Below, one piece after another: positions 27,477 through 36,902 of a stretch of 64,000 nt of DNA. The notes below the pieces were generated by a model. It had not been told where the DNA came from and ran no database searches. It was given only the letters and a program-made list of their open reading frames with translations. The number at the start of each line of letters is the position of its first letter. The stretch's first letter is position 1. The translations under genes were made by a program, and so were the position numbers. Source of the DNA: Natronosalvus vescus (GTDB lineage: Archaea > Halobacteriota > Halobacteria > Halobacteriales > Natrialbaceae); the NCBI RefSeq assembly GCF_023973145.1, contig NZ_CP099546.1, positions 1,550,001-1,614,000 of the forward strand. Direction: 5' to 3'.

Positions 27477-28883
27477 ATGGGAGATCAGTTCCGTACCGAG
27501 GAAGACAGTCTCGGCGAAATGCAGGTTCCAGTCGACGCCTATTGGGGAGCACAGACCCAGCGAGCGATCGAGAACTTCCCAATCTCTGGGATTTCCTTCG
27601 GTCGCCGGTTCGTGCGCGCACTCGGTGTCGTCAAGAAGGCAGCCGCACAGGCGAACAGCGACCTCGAGCAGGTCGACGCGGAGATCGCCGACGCCATCGT
27701 CGAGGCGGCGGACGAGGTCATCGCGGGCGAACACGACGACCAGTTCCCCGTCGACGTCTTCCAGACCGGCTCGGGGACGTCCTCGAACATGAACGCCAAC
27801 GAGGTGATCGCGAACCGAGCAGCCGAGATCATGGGGGCCGAAATCGGCGACCGCGTCGTCCACCCCAACGACCACGTCAACTTCGGCCAGTCGAGCAACG
27901 ACGTCATCCCGACGGCGATGCACGTCGCCGCCCTCGAGGCCGTCGAAAAGGACGTGACACCGGCGCTCGATACGCTTCGGGAGGCCCTCGAGGAGAAGGA
28001 AAACGAGTTCGACGACGTCGTCAAAACCGGTCGCACCCACCTCCAGGATGCGACTCCCGTCACGCTCGGACAGGAGTTCGGTGGCTACCGCACTCAGGTC
28101 GAGAAAGGGCTCGCCCGCGTCGACCTCGTGCGTGATCACCTGAGCGAACTCGCCCTCGGCGGGACGGCAGTCGGAACCGGTCTCAACACCCACCCCGACT
28201 TCCCGGAGCTAGCCGCCGAATACATCACGAAAGAGACCGGCGTCCAGTTCCGCGAGGCGGACAATCACTTCGAGGCCCAGGCCGCCCACGACGCGATGGC
28301 CGAAGCCCACGGTGCCCTCCGGACGGTCGCCGGCTCGCTCAACAAGATCGCCAACGACCTGCGACTGCTCGCCTCCGGCCCGCGTAACGGTCTCGGCGAG
28401 ATTGAACAGCCCGAAAACCAGCCCGGCTCGTCGATCATGCCCGGCAAGATCAACCCCGTCGTCGCCGAAGCCGTCAACCAGGTACACAAGCAGGTCGTCG
28501 GCAACGACGCCGCGGTCGCCGCCGGCGCCACCGAGGGACAGCTCGATCTCAACCTCTACAAACCCGTTCTCGCCCACAACTTCCTCCAGTCTGCCGAACT
28601 GATCGCCAACGCGAGTACGGTCTTCGCCGACCGGTTCGTCCGGCCGCTCGAGGCCAATAGTGAGTACTGTGCCGAACAGGTCGAACAGTCGATGGCGCTC
28701 GCCACCTCGCTCAACGTCCACATCGGCTACGACAAGGCCAGCGAAGTCGCCAAGACGGCGCTCAAGGAGGGAAAGACGGTTCGCCAGGTCGCCCTCGAGA
28801 AGGAGTACCTCACCGAGGCCGAAGCCGACGACGTGCTCGACCCGCGGAAGATGACCGAACGAGGCATCCTCGGCGACGACTAG
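27477..28883 (+). CDS. fumC: class II fumarate hydratase
   Basis: 468 residues. MQVPVDAYWGAQTQRAIENFPIS at the N-terminus, TGSGTSSNMNANEVIANRA near 100 and the superfamily signature GSSIMPGKINPV near 318 identify a class II fumarase. It interconverts fumarate and malate in the citric acid cycle. Aspartase shares the signature, but the catalytic context HPNDHVNFGQSSND and overall length fit FumC. It starts 20 nt after the bPH2 gene, so the transcripts may be joined. A strong hairpin follows the stop. Confidence 0.95.
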   Translation: MGDQFRTEEDSLGEMQVPVDAYWGAQTQRAIENFPISGISFGRRFVRALGVVKKAAAQANSDLEQVDAEIADAIVEAADEVIAGEHDDQFPVDVFQTGSGTSSNMNANEVIANRAAEIMGAEIGDRVVHPNDHVNFGQSSNDVIPTAMHVAALEAVEKDVTPALDTLREALEEKENEFDDVVKTGRTHLQDATPVTLGQEFGGYRTQVEKGLARVDLVRDHLSELALGGTAVGTGLNTHPDFPELAAEYITKETGVQFREADNHFEAQAAHDAMAEAHGALRTVAGSLNKIANDLRLLASGPRNGLGEIEQPENQPGSSIMPGKINPVVAEAVNQVHKQVVGNDAAVAAGATEGQLDLNLYKPVLAHNFLQSAELIANASTVFADRFVRPLEANSEYCAEQVEQSMALATSLNVHIGYDKASEVAKTALKEGKTVRQVALEKEYLTEAEADDVLDPRKMTERGILGDD

Positions 28884-28902
28884 TGTTTCGTGAAGCCTGA
28901 GG

Positions 28903-28944
28903 CGATGTGTCGAACCGATCTCCAGTATCCGGTTCGACACATCG
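28903..28944. terminator. perfect 15-bp hairpin downstream of fumC
   Basis: CGATGTGTCGAACCG (28903-28917) and its exact reverse complement (28930-28944) flank a 12-base loop. The hairpin begins 19 nt after the fumC stop. No T tract follows, so it is not a classic intrinsic terminator. It could protect or process the mRNA end, or be a protein-binding palindrome. The remaining bases to 29230 show no gene. Confidence 0.5.
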
Positions 28945-29230
28945 ACCGACGCTTGATGGAACACTCCGCACCCGTCATCTTTTTCGACGGTGCAATTGCT
29001 CCAGTACGTGATCACCCACGAGCGCCTCGAGCCAACGGCGATTGCGTCTCGACATCGATCAAGTTCCTCGCGTTGCGACACTGATCTGGATCCCTGAGTA
29101 CCGTCATCACCGATCAGTATTTCTTCCGGGAACGTCCGGTGTAAATCGACCGAGAGAACCTAAACCACGGGTGATCGCGCGAAATAAACGAACCCAAGCA
29201 GTTTTGACTCGCCCCCACGTCAGACCTTCT

Positions 29231-29473
29231 ATGCACACCTGCCGCAACTGCAAACAGACGTTTCAGACGGCACTGGCCCTCGAGCTCCACCGGGACTCGT
29301 GTGAAAAAGGACAACTCTACTGTCAGGTCTGTGGGGATCGATTCCGTGAGCGCGACGCGACGGAAGATGGTTGGCACTACGCCTGTCCGACCGAGACATG
29401 TGACGGCGAAGGGCTCGGCGAGGATCTCTACCAGGTCGATGAGATACGAACGGCGACCTATACCCGTCACTGA
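29231..29473 (+). CDS. small zinc-finger protein
   Basis: 80 residues from the ATG at 29231. Residues 4-24 (CRNCKQTFQTALALELHRDSC) make a C2HC-type finger, and YCQVCGDRF with HYACPTETC form a second CxxC pair. Such two-finger mini-proteins are common in haloarchaea and affect, for example, biofilm formation; no specific role can be assigned here. It sits between fumC and the second bPH2 module on the same strand. Confidence 0.8.
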   Translation: MHTCRNCKQTFQTALALELHRDSCEKGQLYCQVCGDRFRERDATEDGWHYACPTETCDGEGLGEDLYQVDEIRTATYTRH

Positions 29474-29544
29474 CCGGTATCCGACTTTTCAGTAGCTGCC
29501 TCCCGTCCAACGCTTTATCGGCCTCCCGGTTGATCTCGAGGCAT

Positions 29545-30033
29545 ATGGAACGACTCGAGTCCCGGGTGCGGTGGGTGTGGATCGCGACGGCGATTTTTCG
29601 GACGCTTTTTCTCGGACTCGTTTTGTTTACCGCCCTTGCAGCGCTCCAGTGGGGTGAACTCTGGGAGGGTTCGCTGTCACGCTTGGGGTGGGGCGTCACT
29701 GGATTCCTCGTCGTATTGCTGACGATTCGCGTGGCCGTCGCCTGGCGACGATACAGCGTCTTCCGGTTCGACCTCCGGGAAGAATCGCTGTACATCGAAC
29801 GGGGCGTATTCACTCGGATCAAGACCGTCGTTCCATACGTTCGGATACAACACGTCGACTCGAGGCGATCCCCGCTCGAGCGAGTGGTCGGTCTCGGAAC
29901 CCTCGTCGTCTACACGGCGGGCTCTCGAAGCGCCGACGTAGCGGTGCCGGGGCTCGATCCCGAGCGAGCCGAAGACTTACAGAACACGCTTCGTGAACGC
30001 ACGATCGAAACAGTCGGCGAGGACGCCGTATGA
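29545..30033 (+). CDS. bPH2-domain membrane protein, second module (YdbS-like)
   Basis: 162 residues from the ATG at 29545 (MERLESRVRWVWIATAIF). The architecture equals the gene at 25166: two helices, then FRFDLREESLYIERGVFTRIKTVVPYVRIQHVDSRRSPLERVVGLGTLVVYTAGSR. The two proteins agree closely throughout the PH-like domain. The stop overlaps the following gene by 4 nt, as in the first module. Confidence 0.87.
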   Translation: MERLESRVRWVWIATAIFRTLFLGLVLFTALAALQWGELWEGSLSRLGWGVTGFLVVLLTIRVAVAWRRYSVFRFDLREESLYIERGVFTRIKTVVPYVRIQHVDSRRSPLERVVGLGTLVVYTAGSRSADVAVPGLDPERAEDLQNTLRERTIETVGEDAV

Positions 30034-31688
30034 GGCGACTTCATCCGGCCTCGGTTGCCGTCCGGTCGCTGTCACGAAGCCTCAATCTCGGCTTCCTCTT
30101 TTTCGTCATCGGCGTCTTCACATCTCCGAGCAACGACGGAATGGATCTACTCGTGATCGGTGGGTTCGTCCTCGCTGGCATCGCCGTCGGGGTACTTTAC
30201 GAATTCGCGTACTACAGACGGTTCGAGTACGCCCTGACCGACGATACGTTCGACGTCGTCTCGGGCGTCGTCTCACGGCGCGACCGGGAGGTACCGCTCC
30301 GTCGCGTACAGAACGTCGACGTACGCCAGACCGCGCTTCACCGCGTGCTCGGGATTGCTGCCGTCCACGTCGAGACGGCCGGGGGTTCCAGAACCGAAGT
30401 AACGCTTCGCTACGTCGACGAAGCCGAAGCGCGGCGGCTGACTCGCGAACTCCGGTCAGGGAGTGGCAGTTCGGCGGAAGCCCCGTCAGTCGAAGACGCC
30501 GACGAACCCGACAGCGAGGAACACGGTGATGCAAGAGGTGCCGCTGAGCGTGAACAAGAACTGTTCGCTATCGAACGCCACGAACTCGCGATCCTCTGTC
30601 TGTTCACGATCGATCCTGGCGCGAGCCTCCTCGGCGGCATCGCACTCTCGTTCGCAAGCGGCTTCGATCCGACCACGCTCGTCCCCGTCGACATCCTCGA
30701 GAGCGATCTCCCTGGAACGGGGCTCGCGGCCATCGGCTGGGCGCTGTTGCTCTTTTTGCTCGCCGCGTGGGTGCTCAGCGCCCTGGTAACGTTCACCCGG
30801 TACTACGGCTTTCGGTTGACCCGGGTTGGCGACGAACTACACTACGAGCGCGGCCTCGTCCAGCGGTACAGCGGGACGATTCCGCTCGAGAAAGTACAGA
30901 CGATCACGATCACGCAGTCGGTGCCGTTCCGCTGGGGCGGATACGCGTCACTCGGGGTCGAGACGGCCGGATACGGCCCCGAACAGTCCGGCTCTCGCGG
31001 CACCGAGTCGGCGATACCACTGGCGACGTACCCCCGAGTCGTCCGCCTCGCCCGTTCGATCGAACCCTTCGATCAGCCCGACCTCGAGCGACCGCCGCTG
31101 CGAGCGCGCGAACGCTACGCTGTTCGGTACATCGGTGTTATTTGCCTGGTGCTCGTGGTCGGCTACCTCCTCGCCGCGCAGACGGCCGTCGTGCGGGACT
31201 GGTACGCGTTCGCTCCGTTGCTCGTGCTGGTTCCACTCGCTGCTCATCTGAAGTGGCGCAACCGCGGGTTTCAGCTCGGAGAGCGATATTTCGTCGCTCA
31301 AACGGGGTTCTGGCGACGGTCGACCAAGATCGTCCCCTACTATCGGGTACAGTCGGTTCTGTACAGCCAGACGGTGTTCCAGCGTCGACGACACCTCGCG
31401 AGCGTGACGGCCGATACGGCGAGTTCGGCGACGCTACTTGGGCGGGCCGCAACGGCCTACGACGTCGATGCTACAGGGGCCCTCGAGATGCAACGGGCGA
31501 TCGAACGCAATCTCAATTCACAGCTACAGGAGCGTACGTCACGGCGAACGCTCGGTCGGTGGTTCGATCGAAACGGCGATGATGGTGCCGAAAACGCCAA
31601 TCGCGACGATTCTAGTGATTTCGATAGCCACACTGACGCCACGGATACTGTGACCGATTTTGACGACGGTTCCGACCCATTCAGGTGA
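30030..31688 (+). CDS. bPH2-domain membrane protein, second module (YdbT-like)
   Basis: 552 residues, paralogue of the gene at 25624. It has three bPH2 units with the same signatures (YRRFEYALTDDTFDVVSGVVSRRDREVPLRRVQNVDVRQ; GLVQRYSGTIPLEKVQTITIT; YFVAQTGFWRRSTKIVPYYRVQSV). The acidic linker after unit 1 is only about 40 residues. An acidic, Asp-rich tail of about 40 residues ends the protein. Its last 8 nt overlap the 3' end of the convergent kynureninase gene. Confidence 0.87.
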   Translation: MRRLHPASVAVRSLSRSLNLGFLFFVIGVFTSPSNDGMDLLVIGGFVLAGIAVGVLYEFAYYRRFEYALTDDTFDVVSGVVSRRDREVPLRRVQNVDVRQTALHRVLGIAAVHVETAGGSRTEVTLRYVDEAEARRLTRELRSGSGSSAEAPSVEDADEPDSEEHGDARGAAEREQELFAIERHELAILCLFTIDPGASLLGGIALSFASGFDPTTLVPVDILESDLPGTGLAAIGWALLLFLLAAWVLSALVTFTRYYGFRLTRVGDELHYERGLVQRYSGTIPLEKVQTITITQSVPFRWGGYASLGVETAGYGPEQSGSRGTESAIPLATYPRVVRLARSIEPFDQPDLERPPLRARERYAVRYIGVICLVLVVGYLLAAQTAVVRDWYAFAPLLVLVPLAAHLKWRNRGFQLGERYFVAQTGFWRRSTKIVPYYRVQSVLYSQTVFQRRRHLASVTADTASSATLLGRAATAYDVDATGALEMQRAIERNLNSQLQERTSRRTLGRWFDRNGDDGAENANRDDSSDFDSHTDATDTVTDFDDGSDPFR

Positions 31689-32949
31689 CACCCTCGCGGT
31701 CGACGGCCTCGAGTCGGTCGTGCTCGAGAACGTCGACGACGGCCTCGACGAACTCCCAGACCTCGTGGTAGCTGACGTACAGCGGCGACGGACAGACACG
31801 GACGACGCCAGGCGGCCGAACGTCGACCACGTACCCGCGCTCGCGAAGCGCATTCCCGAGTGCGTAGGCCCGGTCGTGCTCGAGGGCGACGTGACCGCCA
31901 CGTCCGTCGGGACTTCGCGGCGTGCCAACGGATACACCGAACTCGTCGAGTCGCTCGTCAGTTAGGGCGATGAGATACTCGGTACGGGCGACCGATCCCT
32001 CCCTGATCGCATCGATACCGACGTCCTCGAGTATCGACAGCGCGCCGTCGAGTGGGGCGGCGGCGAAGATCGGGATCGTTCCGATCTGCCAGGCACCGGC
32101 CGAGTGGGCCGGTGTGTAGGTCGTCTCTAAATCGAACTGAGTCTCCTTCTCGTGACCCCACCAGCCCGCGAGTCCCGGCGTTTCGCCGAAGTGGCGTTCG
32201 TTGACGTACAGGCCCGCGACGGCTCCGGGGCCGGCGTTGCAGTACTTGTAGTGACACCAGACGGCGAAATCAGCATCGATGGCGGAGAGTTCGTGGGGGA
32301 TGGCTCCCACCGAGTGTGCCAGATCGAACCCGGCGAAGGCGTCGTGGTCGTGGGCTGCCTCGGTGAGTTTCTCGAGGTCGAATCGCTGCCCACTCCGGTA
32401 AAGGACGGAGGGGAAGAACACGATCGCGGTCTCGTCGTCGATCGCCTCGAGTACGTCGCCCTCGTCGATCGTCCGGCCGTCATCGCTCTCGACGACGACG
32501 AGGTGGTCGTCGGGGTCGAGCCCTCGTGTCCTGAGCTGGGAACGGATCGCGTAGTGATCGGTCGGGAAGTCGAGTTCGTTGACGACGATTCGGTTCCCGT
32601 CGGCCAACTCGAGGAACGTCCCGATCAGGGTGTGGATGTTGACCGTGGTCGAGTTGCCGACGGCGACCTCTTTCGGGTTGGCACCGACCATCGGAGCAAG
32701 ACGATCGCCGAGACGCTCGCCGTAGTGAAACCACGGCGGATCGCCTTCCGTCCAACCTCGAATGCCGAGCGTTCGCCACTCCTCGACGACGTGCTCGAGG
32801 GTGGCGACGGCCGCATCGCTCGCGGGGCCGAGAGAGTTCCCGTCCAGGTAGCACGGGTCGGCGAGGTCGAATCGATCGCGAACGTGGAAGAGGGAGTCGT
32901 TCCCGTCTCGACGAATCGCCGCCGACTCAGTGGTATCGAACTCGTCCAT
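31681..32949 (-). CDS. kynU: kynureninase
   Basis: 422 residues from the ATG at 32949. It is a fold-type I PLP enzyme. YLDGNSLGP at 34-42 is the kynureninase N-terminal signature, FDLAHSVGA carries the PLP Asp209, and WCHYKYCNAGPGA carries the Schiff-base Lys235. It cleaves kynurenine or 3-hydroxykynurenine to anthranilates and alanine in tryptophan breakdown or de novo NAD synthesis. Other kyn genes are not in the window. Confidence 0.93.
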   Translation of the reverse strand: MDEFDTTESAAIRRDGNDSLFHVRDRFDLADPCYLDGNSLGPASDAAVATLEHVVEEWRTLGIRGWTEGDPPWFHYGERLGDRLAPMVGANPKEVAVGNSTTVNIHTLIGTFLELADGNRIVVNELDFPTDHYAIRSQLRTRGLDPDDHLVVVESDDGRTIDEGDVLEAIDDETAIVFFPSVLYRSGQRFDLEKLTEAAHDHDAFAGFDLAHSVGAIPHELSAIDADFAVWCHYKYCNAGPGAVAGLYVNERHFGETPGLAGWWGHEKETQFDLETTYTPAHSAGAWQIGTIPIFAAAPLDGALSILEDVGIDAIREGSVARTEYLIALTDERLDEFGVSVGTPRSPDGRGGHVALEHDRAYALGNALRERGYVVDVRPPGVVRVCPSPLYVSYHEVWEFVEAVVDVLEHDRLEAVDREGVT

Positions 32950-33004
32950 ACCTGTTCGTTCGCGGCCACCGCCATTCATCTTTGTGCCCCGGCAACACAC
33001 TTGC

Positions 33005-33970
33005 ATGGATTCCAGACAGGGGCCACTCGATCCGGTGGTGACGACATTGCTCGAGGAGCACCCGTATCGAACGCTTCCACCCTGGCACGCCCTCTCTGTC
33101 GATGCGGCCCGTCGGCTCGAGGACGACGTCTTCGGCGGCGATCCGACGATTTCGCTCCCGTCGGTGACTGACACCGCGTTCCCCGGCACTTGCGGATCGG
33201 TACCGGTCAGACTGTACCGCGGTCGGGATGAGACGTCCCTACCAATATTGCTCTTCTATCACGGCGGCGGCTGGACGCTCGGGACACTTGACTCGGCCGA
33301 CGACATCTGTCGCGCCCTGGCGGACGAGGTCGGCTGTCTCCTCGTCTCCGTCGACTACCGGCTCGCCCCGGAACACCCGTTTCCTGAACCACTGGTCGAC
33401 GCCATCGACGCCCTCGAGTGGGTGCACACGCACGGGGACGCTCTCGGCGGCGATACCTCACGGATCGGGGTGTGTGGCTCGAGCGCCGGTGCCAATCTCG
33501 CTGCGTCAGTCGCGTTGTGGGACGCCCAGTACGGTTCAGGGGTTCTCGACCAGCAGGTGCTCTGTTACCCGATCACCGACTACCGATTCGACACGGCATC
33601 CTACGAGGCGAACGCGGACGGGCCACTGCTTACGAGAGCGGACATGCGATGGTTCTGGGAACAGTACCTTCGGCACCCACTCGATGGGCACCACCCATAT
33701 GCGTCCGTGCTTCGAGCATCGTCGCTCGAGGCAGTCGCCCCCGCCACTGTCCTTACCTGTGGACACGACCCGCTGCGTGACGAGGGAATCGCGTATGCCG
33801 ATCGTCTCGAGGATGCTGGTGTCCCGGTCACGCATCTCCACTATCCGTCACTCCCTCACGGTGCACTGAGTCTCACCGACAGCGTCAACCGATCGGCCGA
33901 GGCGATGGCAGACTTGACGGCTGCGGTGCGCTCGCGGTTCGGTATTGACCCGGTCGAAACTGCTGAGTAG
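33005..33970 (+). CDS. alpha/beta hydrolase, hormone-sensitive-lipase family
   Basis: 321 residues from the ATG at 33005. HGGGW at 86-90 forms the oxyanion hole, GSSAG at 158-162 holds the nucleophile Ser160, GHDPLRDEG carries the acid and SLPHGAL the His. This is the carboxylesterase (HSL, group IV) pattern. It lies head to head with kynU across 55 bases, so the two may share regulation; some formamidases of the kynurenine pathway have this fold, and that role is a possibility only. Confidence 0.88.
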   Translation: MDSRQGPLDPVVTTLLEEHPYRTLPPWHALSVDAARRLEDDVFGGDPTISLPSVTDTAFPGTCGSVPVRLYRGRDETSLPILLFYHGGGWTLGTLDSADDICRALADEVGCLLVSVDYRLAPEHPFPEPLVDAIDALEWVHTHGDALGGDTSRIGVCGSSAGANLAASVALWDAQYGSGVLDQQVLCYPITDYRFDTASYEANADGPLLTRADMRWFWEQYLRHPLDGHHPYASVLRASSLEAVAPATVLTCGHDPLRDEGIAYADRLEDAGVPVTHLHYPSLPHGALSLTDSVNRSAEAMADLTAAVRSRFGIDPVETAE

Positions 33971-34138
33971 CGGTCTCACCGATTCGTCTGTTTGCGGATT
34001 TTGTTGTCTCTCGGACACCCACCTGGCGCGCACGCAGTAACCAGTATTAATATAGCATTATAGGATTTACGCGATGACGCTCGAGCAGTGTTGGTTGTAT
34101 GCTAACACGCCACATGATAGTTAAAATTTGGTAAATTC
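33971..34138. other. AT-rich gap holding the left arm of an inverted repeat
   Basis: The 168 bases are clearly richer in A and T than their surroundings. TTAATATAGCATTATAGG at 34047-34064 matches the reverse complement of 37215-37232 at 17 of 18 positions. TAAAATTTGGTAAATT follows shortly before the integrase stop codon. No coding frame is seen. Confidence 0.5.
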
Positions 34139-35179
34139 CTACGAAAGCACGGCGTAGATGTTCGCTTCGTAAACGGATCGAACACGGTCACCCCAGTCGT
34201 GGGTGTAGGTGTCGATCACGTCGCTCGCGACGTCTCCACGCAGGTACTTGACGATCCCTCGATCACCCGTCCGATCCCGGAGGTGTGTCGTGAAAAAGTG
34301 CCGGAAGTAGTGGGGGGTGACGTTCTCTGTCGCCCCACCGCCCCTCCGATACCACCCCCGTTCTCGAGCGTGTCGTTCGACGATATAGCGGACGTCGGAT
34401 GGCTCGAGGCGTTGCCCCCAGCTATCGCCGGTGTCGAGAAATAACGGATCGGCCGGTGAGACGGGGTCAGGTCGGATGGCCAGCCAGGCTTCCAGCACCG
34501 TATCGAGTTCGCTATCGACTGGTATCACCGTCTCGCGCTTCCGTTTGTTCGAGGCGGTTCGCGTTTCGCCGTTGACTGCCACACCGCGGGCCGGTTTCTC
34601 GTCGACGTACAGCGATCGTGGTCTCGCCTCGAGTTGTACCCGTGGCGTCCACTCGCGGTCGATTCCCTCGAGTTCGACGTGCAGATCCCGCAAATCGAGG
34701 TTGCACAGTTCACCGACACGCATCCCCGTTTTGAGAAGGGTGACGATAACCGCTCGCTCGAGCGGATGGCAGATGTCGGCGACGAACGCTCGCATTTCGG
34801 GGATCGAAATCTCCCGTCTGGTAGGGTTGGTGTCGATCGATTCGCCCATCTCCTCCATTACCAGGGACATCGGATTCCCCTCGAACGCCTCCACGCGGGT
34901 CATATAGTCGTAAAATCGATGGACGTAGGAAGCGTACGTTGCGATCGTACTCGAGGCCAGTCGGCCACGCAGGGAGTGAACCCAGGCCATACACTCCCGT
35001 CGGTTCGCCTCCCGGAGGCTGATTCCCGACCCCTCCTCGAGAAAGGCCTCGAACTGCCGGAGGACGCGCTCGTAGGCGTCGATGGTTCGCTCACTCTTGC
35101 CGTGATACTGTTGTTCCTCGAGAAAGTAGGCAATCGGATCCTCGGAAAGCGCGTCACCGTCGAGCGATTCAGTTGCCAT
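34139..35179 (-). CDS. tyrosine-type site-specific recombinase (integrase)
   Basis: 346 residues from the ATG at 35179 (an ATG at 35188 adds three). Residues about 12-105 are a SAM-like core-binding domain (AYFLEEQQYHGKSERTIDAYERVLRQF). The catalytic domain has Arg154 in KTGMRVGEL, His290-xx-Arg293 in TPHYFRHFFTTHL and the likely nucleophile Tyr325 in VIDTYTH. The Lys-bearing hairpin region is long and charged (TASNKRKRETVIPV). It overlaps the upstream DUF5805-type gene. No tRNA gene, the usual attachment site, is near. Confidence 0.92.
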   Translation of the reverse strand: MATESLDGDALSEDPIAYFLEEQQYHGKSERTIDAYERVLRQFEAFLEEGSGISLREANRRECMAWVHSLRGRLASSTIATYASYVHRFYDYMTRVEAFEGNPMSLVMEEMGESIDTNPTRREISIPEMRAFVADICHPLERAVIVTLLKTGMRVGELCNLDLRDLHVELEGIDREWTPRVQLEARPRSLYVDEKPARGVAVNGETRTASNKRKRETVIPVDSELDTVLEAWLAIRPDPVSPADPLFLDTGDSWGQRLEPSDVRYIVERHARERGWYRRGGGATENVTPHYFRHFFTTHLRDRTGDRGIVKYLRGDVASDVIDTYTHDWGDRVRSVYEANIYAVLS

Positions 35180-35561
35180 CGGTATCACCGATGAGTGTGT
35201 ATCCGCCGTGCCGACCGCTGTATCGAATTCGGTTGTTGGTCTGGAGTTCGTCGAGGGTGTTCTCGAGCTGGGTTTCGATATCGTCGCTCACCGCCTCGAG
35301 TAATTGTTCCCACGAGTAGGTGTCGGAACGAAGGAGTTCGAGCACCTGTGTTTCGAGGCCGTTACCCCTTGGGGTAGCGTCCGGAGAACGGGGTTCCTCA
35401 GCGGGCGATTCGAACCCCGCTCGCCCGGCTTGTACCATAGTTCTGATATACTCGCTCTGGCTCATACCGAGGTCGTCAGCGTGTTCCTCCCAGGTAGATT
35501 TCTGGTAGGCTGGAACGTAGGTTCTGACGACGACGGTCTCCGTATCGAGATCGTCATCCAT
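35169..35561 (-). CDS. DUF5805-type small protein coupled to the integrase
   Basis: 130 residues from the ATG at 35561 (MDDDLDTETVVVRTYVPAYQKSTWEEHADDLGMSQSEYIRTMVQAGRAGF). The first 50 residues look like a ribbon-helix-helix or CopG-type DNA-binding unit. The second part (LETQVLELLRSDTYSWEQLLEAVSDDIETQLENTLDELQTNNRIRYSGRHGGYTL) looks like a small winged helix. The gene overlaps the recombinase start by 11 nt. It may be a recombination directionality or expression factor; that is inference. Confidence 0.8.
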   Translation of the reverse strand: MDDDLDTETVVVRTYVPAYQKSTWEEHADDLGMSQSEYIRTMVQAGRAGFESPAEEPRSPDATPRGNGLETQVLELLRSDTYSWEQLLEAVSDDIETQLENTLDELQTNNRIRYSGRHGGYTLIGDTDGN

Positions 35562-36652
35562 GTGAGACTGTCTGCACTCCAGGATAATCAATCTAGCTGT
35601 CTCTCGAGATAAAAGATCTTATCTCTATTCTAAAGGCCACATTATACGGCTAGATGAGTATGCCATTTGAGATTAGCCTCAACAATAGACTTTAATTTGA
35701 GATATGAATTTCAGAGTTGTGAGTATACGAGTTCAGATTATGTTCTTGACCCAAACTGGTAAATCCACTGTTCGAGGGTATCCGTTTCGTGGACGGATTG
35801 AGTTCTGTCGCCAATCATCCTGGTGATCGTGGTCGTTGAATGGAGTGTGACTCTGTCCCGCTCGAGCCGTATCTATCTGAATTTAGACATTGTTTGCTGC
35901 GGGTCGAACGGTAGGGTATCTAGCGTGGTTTTCAGCGGTTCGAATCGGTGACGCATTCGATCGATCGAGCGGTGTGGGCGATCACTGTCTGCGGAGGATT
36001 TGATGTCGTTTTCACGGATTGATTGACCGTTCCGTAACAGTACGGAGACGGCTGCTGGTCATCCCAGAGAACGCCCAGCGTCGGGGGCCTCTACCGATAG
36101 AACGCTGTTGACTCAGTCGGAAGTAACGCACCGTCTATCGATCGGCATCAGCAATTTCCTCCCCGGGTGTGAAACGCATCGAACCAGGGTACTCGATGAC
36201 GCGTCAAAACTCGGTGTATCCACGCGATCTACCCTCAGTCCCGTTCCCCCGTAACGAGCGGTTAGCGTACGACTGAACGGTGTTCTGACGGGCTCAGACG
36301 GCCGTGAGCGCATTCGAAGGGCTTGTCGTCCTGTGGTGGGCCTCAAACCCAATGCCATCGCACGAGAGGGGGTGTGACGTCTCGAGAGTCCGGTCGACAG
36401 ACATTGCTGTGGGTACTTCCACGACTCGATGGTCGAGTGAGTTAATGCACATCACTGTGTCGTTCTCGAGGCAGTCACAGGGGTTGTATAGGCTCCCTTG
36501 ACCGATGTCTCAGGTTCTAAATCGGTCTCGAGGCCAGAGGCCAGCCGAATGATTCGAGAGTAGACTCGAGGACGGTAGTAGTGTGGTTATCGACGGTGTA
36601 GCTCCTCGAGGGCCGTCAGGAACGTACACCGTCTGTGTACGTCGGACGTCGC

Positions 36653-36679
36653 GCTGTTGGTGCTGTTGGTGCTGTTGAT
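36653..36679. repeat. three tandem 9-bp repeats
   Basis: GCTGTTGGT occurs twice and GCTGTTGAT once in direct succession, followed by another GCT. On the minus strand the unit would encode a Gln/His run. Slippage in non-coding DNA is the simplest view. Confidence 0.7.
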
Positions 36680-36902
36680 GCTCCCTACCTCGTCGCTGTG
36701 TAGCCATTACTTTTCGAAGCGTTACTCCTGGGGTGTTGTGCGTGGTACGTGGGTTCTTCCTTCTCGACTTATGCGATCTCGAGGGACAGCCACCTGGACG
36801 GTCTGCCGAGGATGACCCCGAGACCGGGTGTGTCGCCATTCGTGCTGAGTTGTGGGGGAGCGACGACGGCGCGGGCAGGAAGTGGTTGAGCCACAGACGT
36901 AG

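Noticed and set aside
35930-35955. GGTTCGAATCGG, another T-loop-like word
   Set aside because: The stem bases do not pair and the rest of a tRNA is missing, so it cannot be the integrase attachment site.
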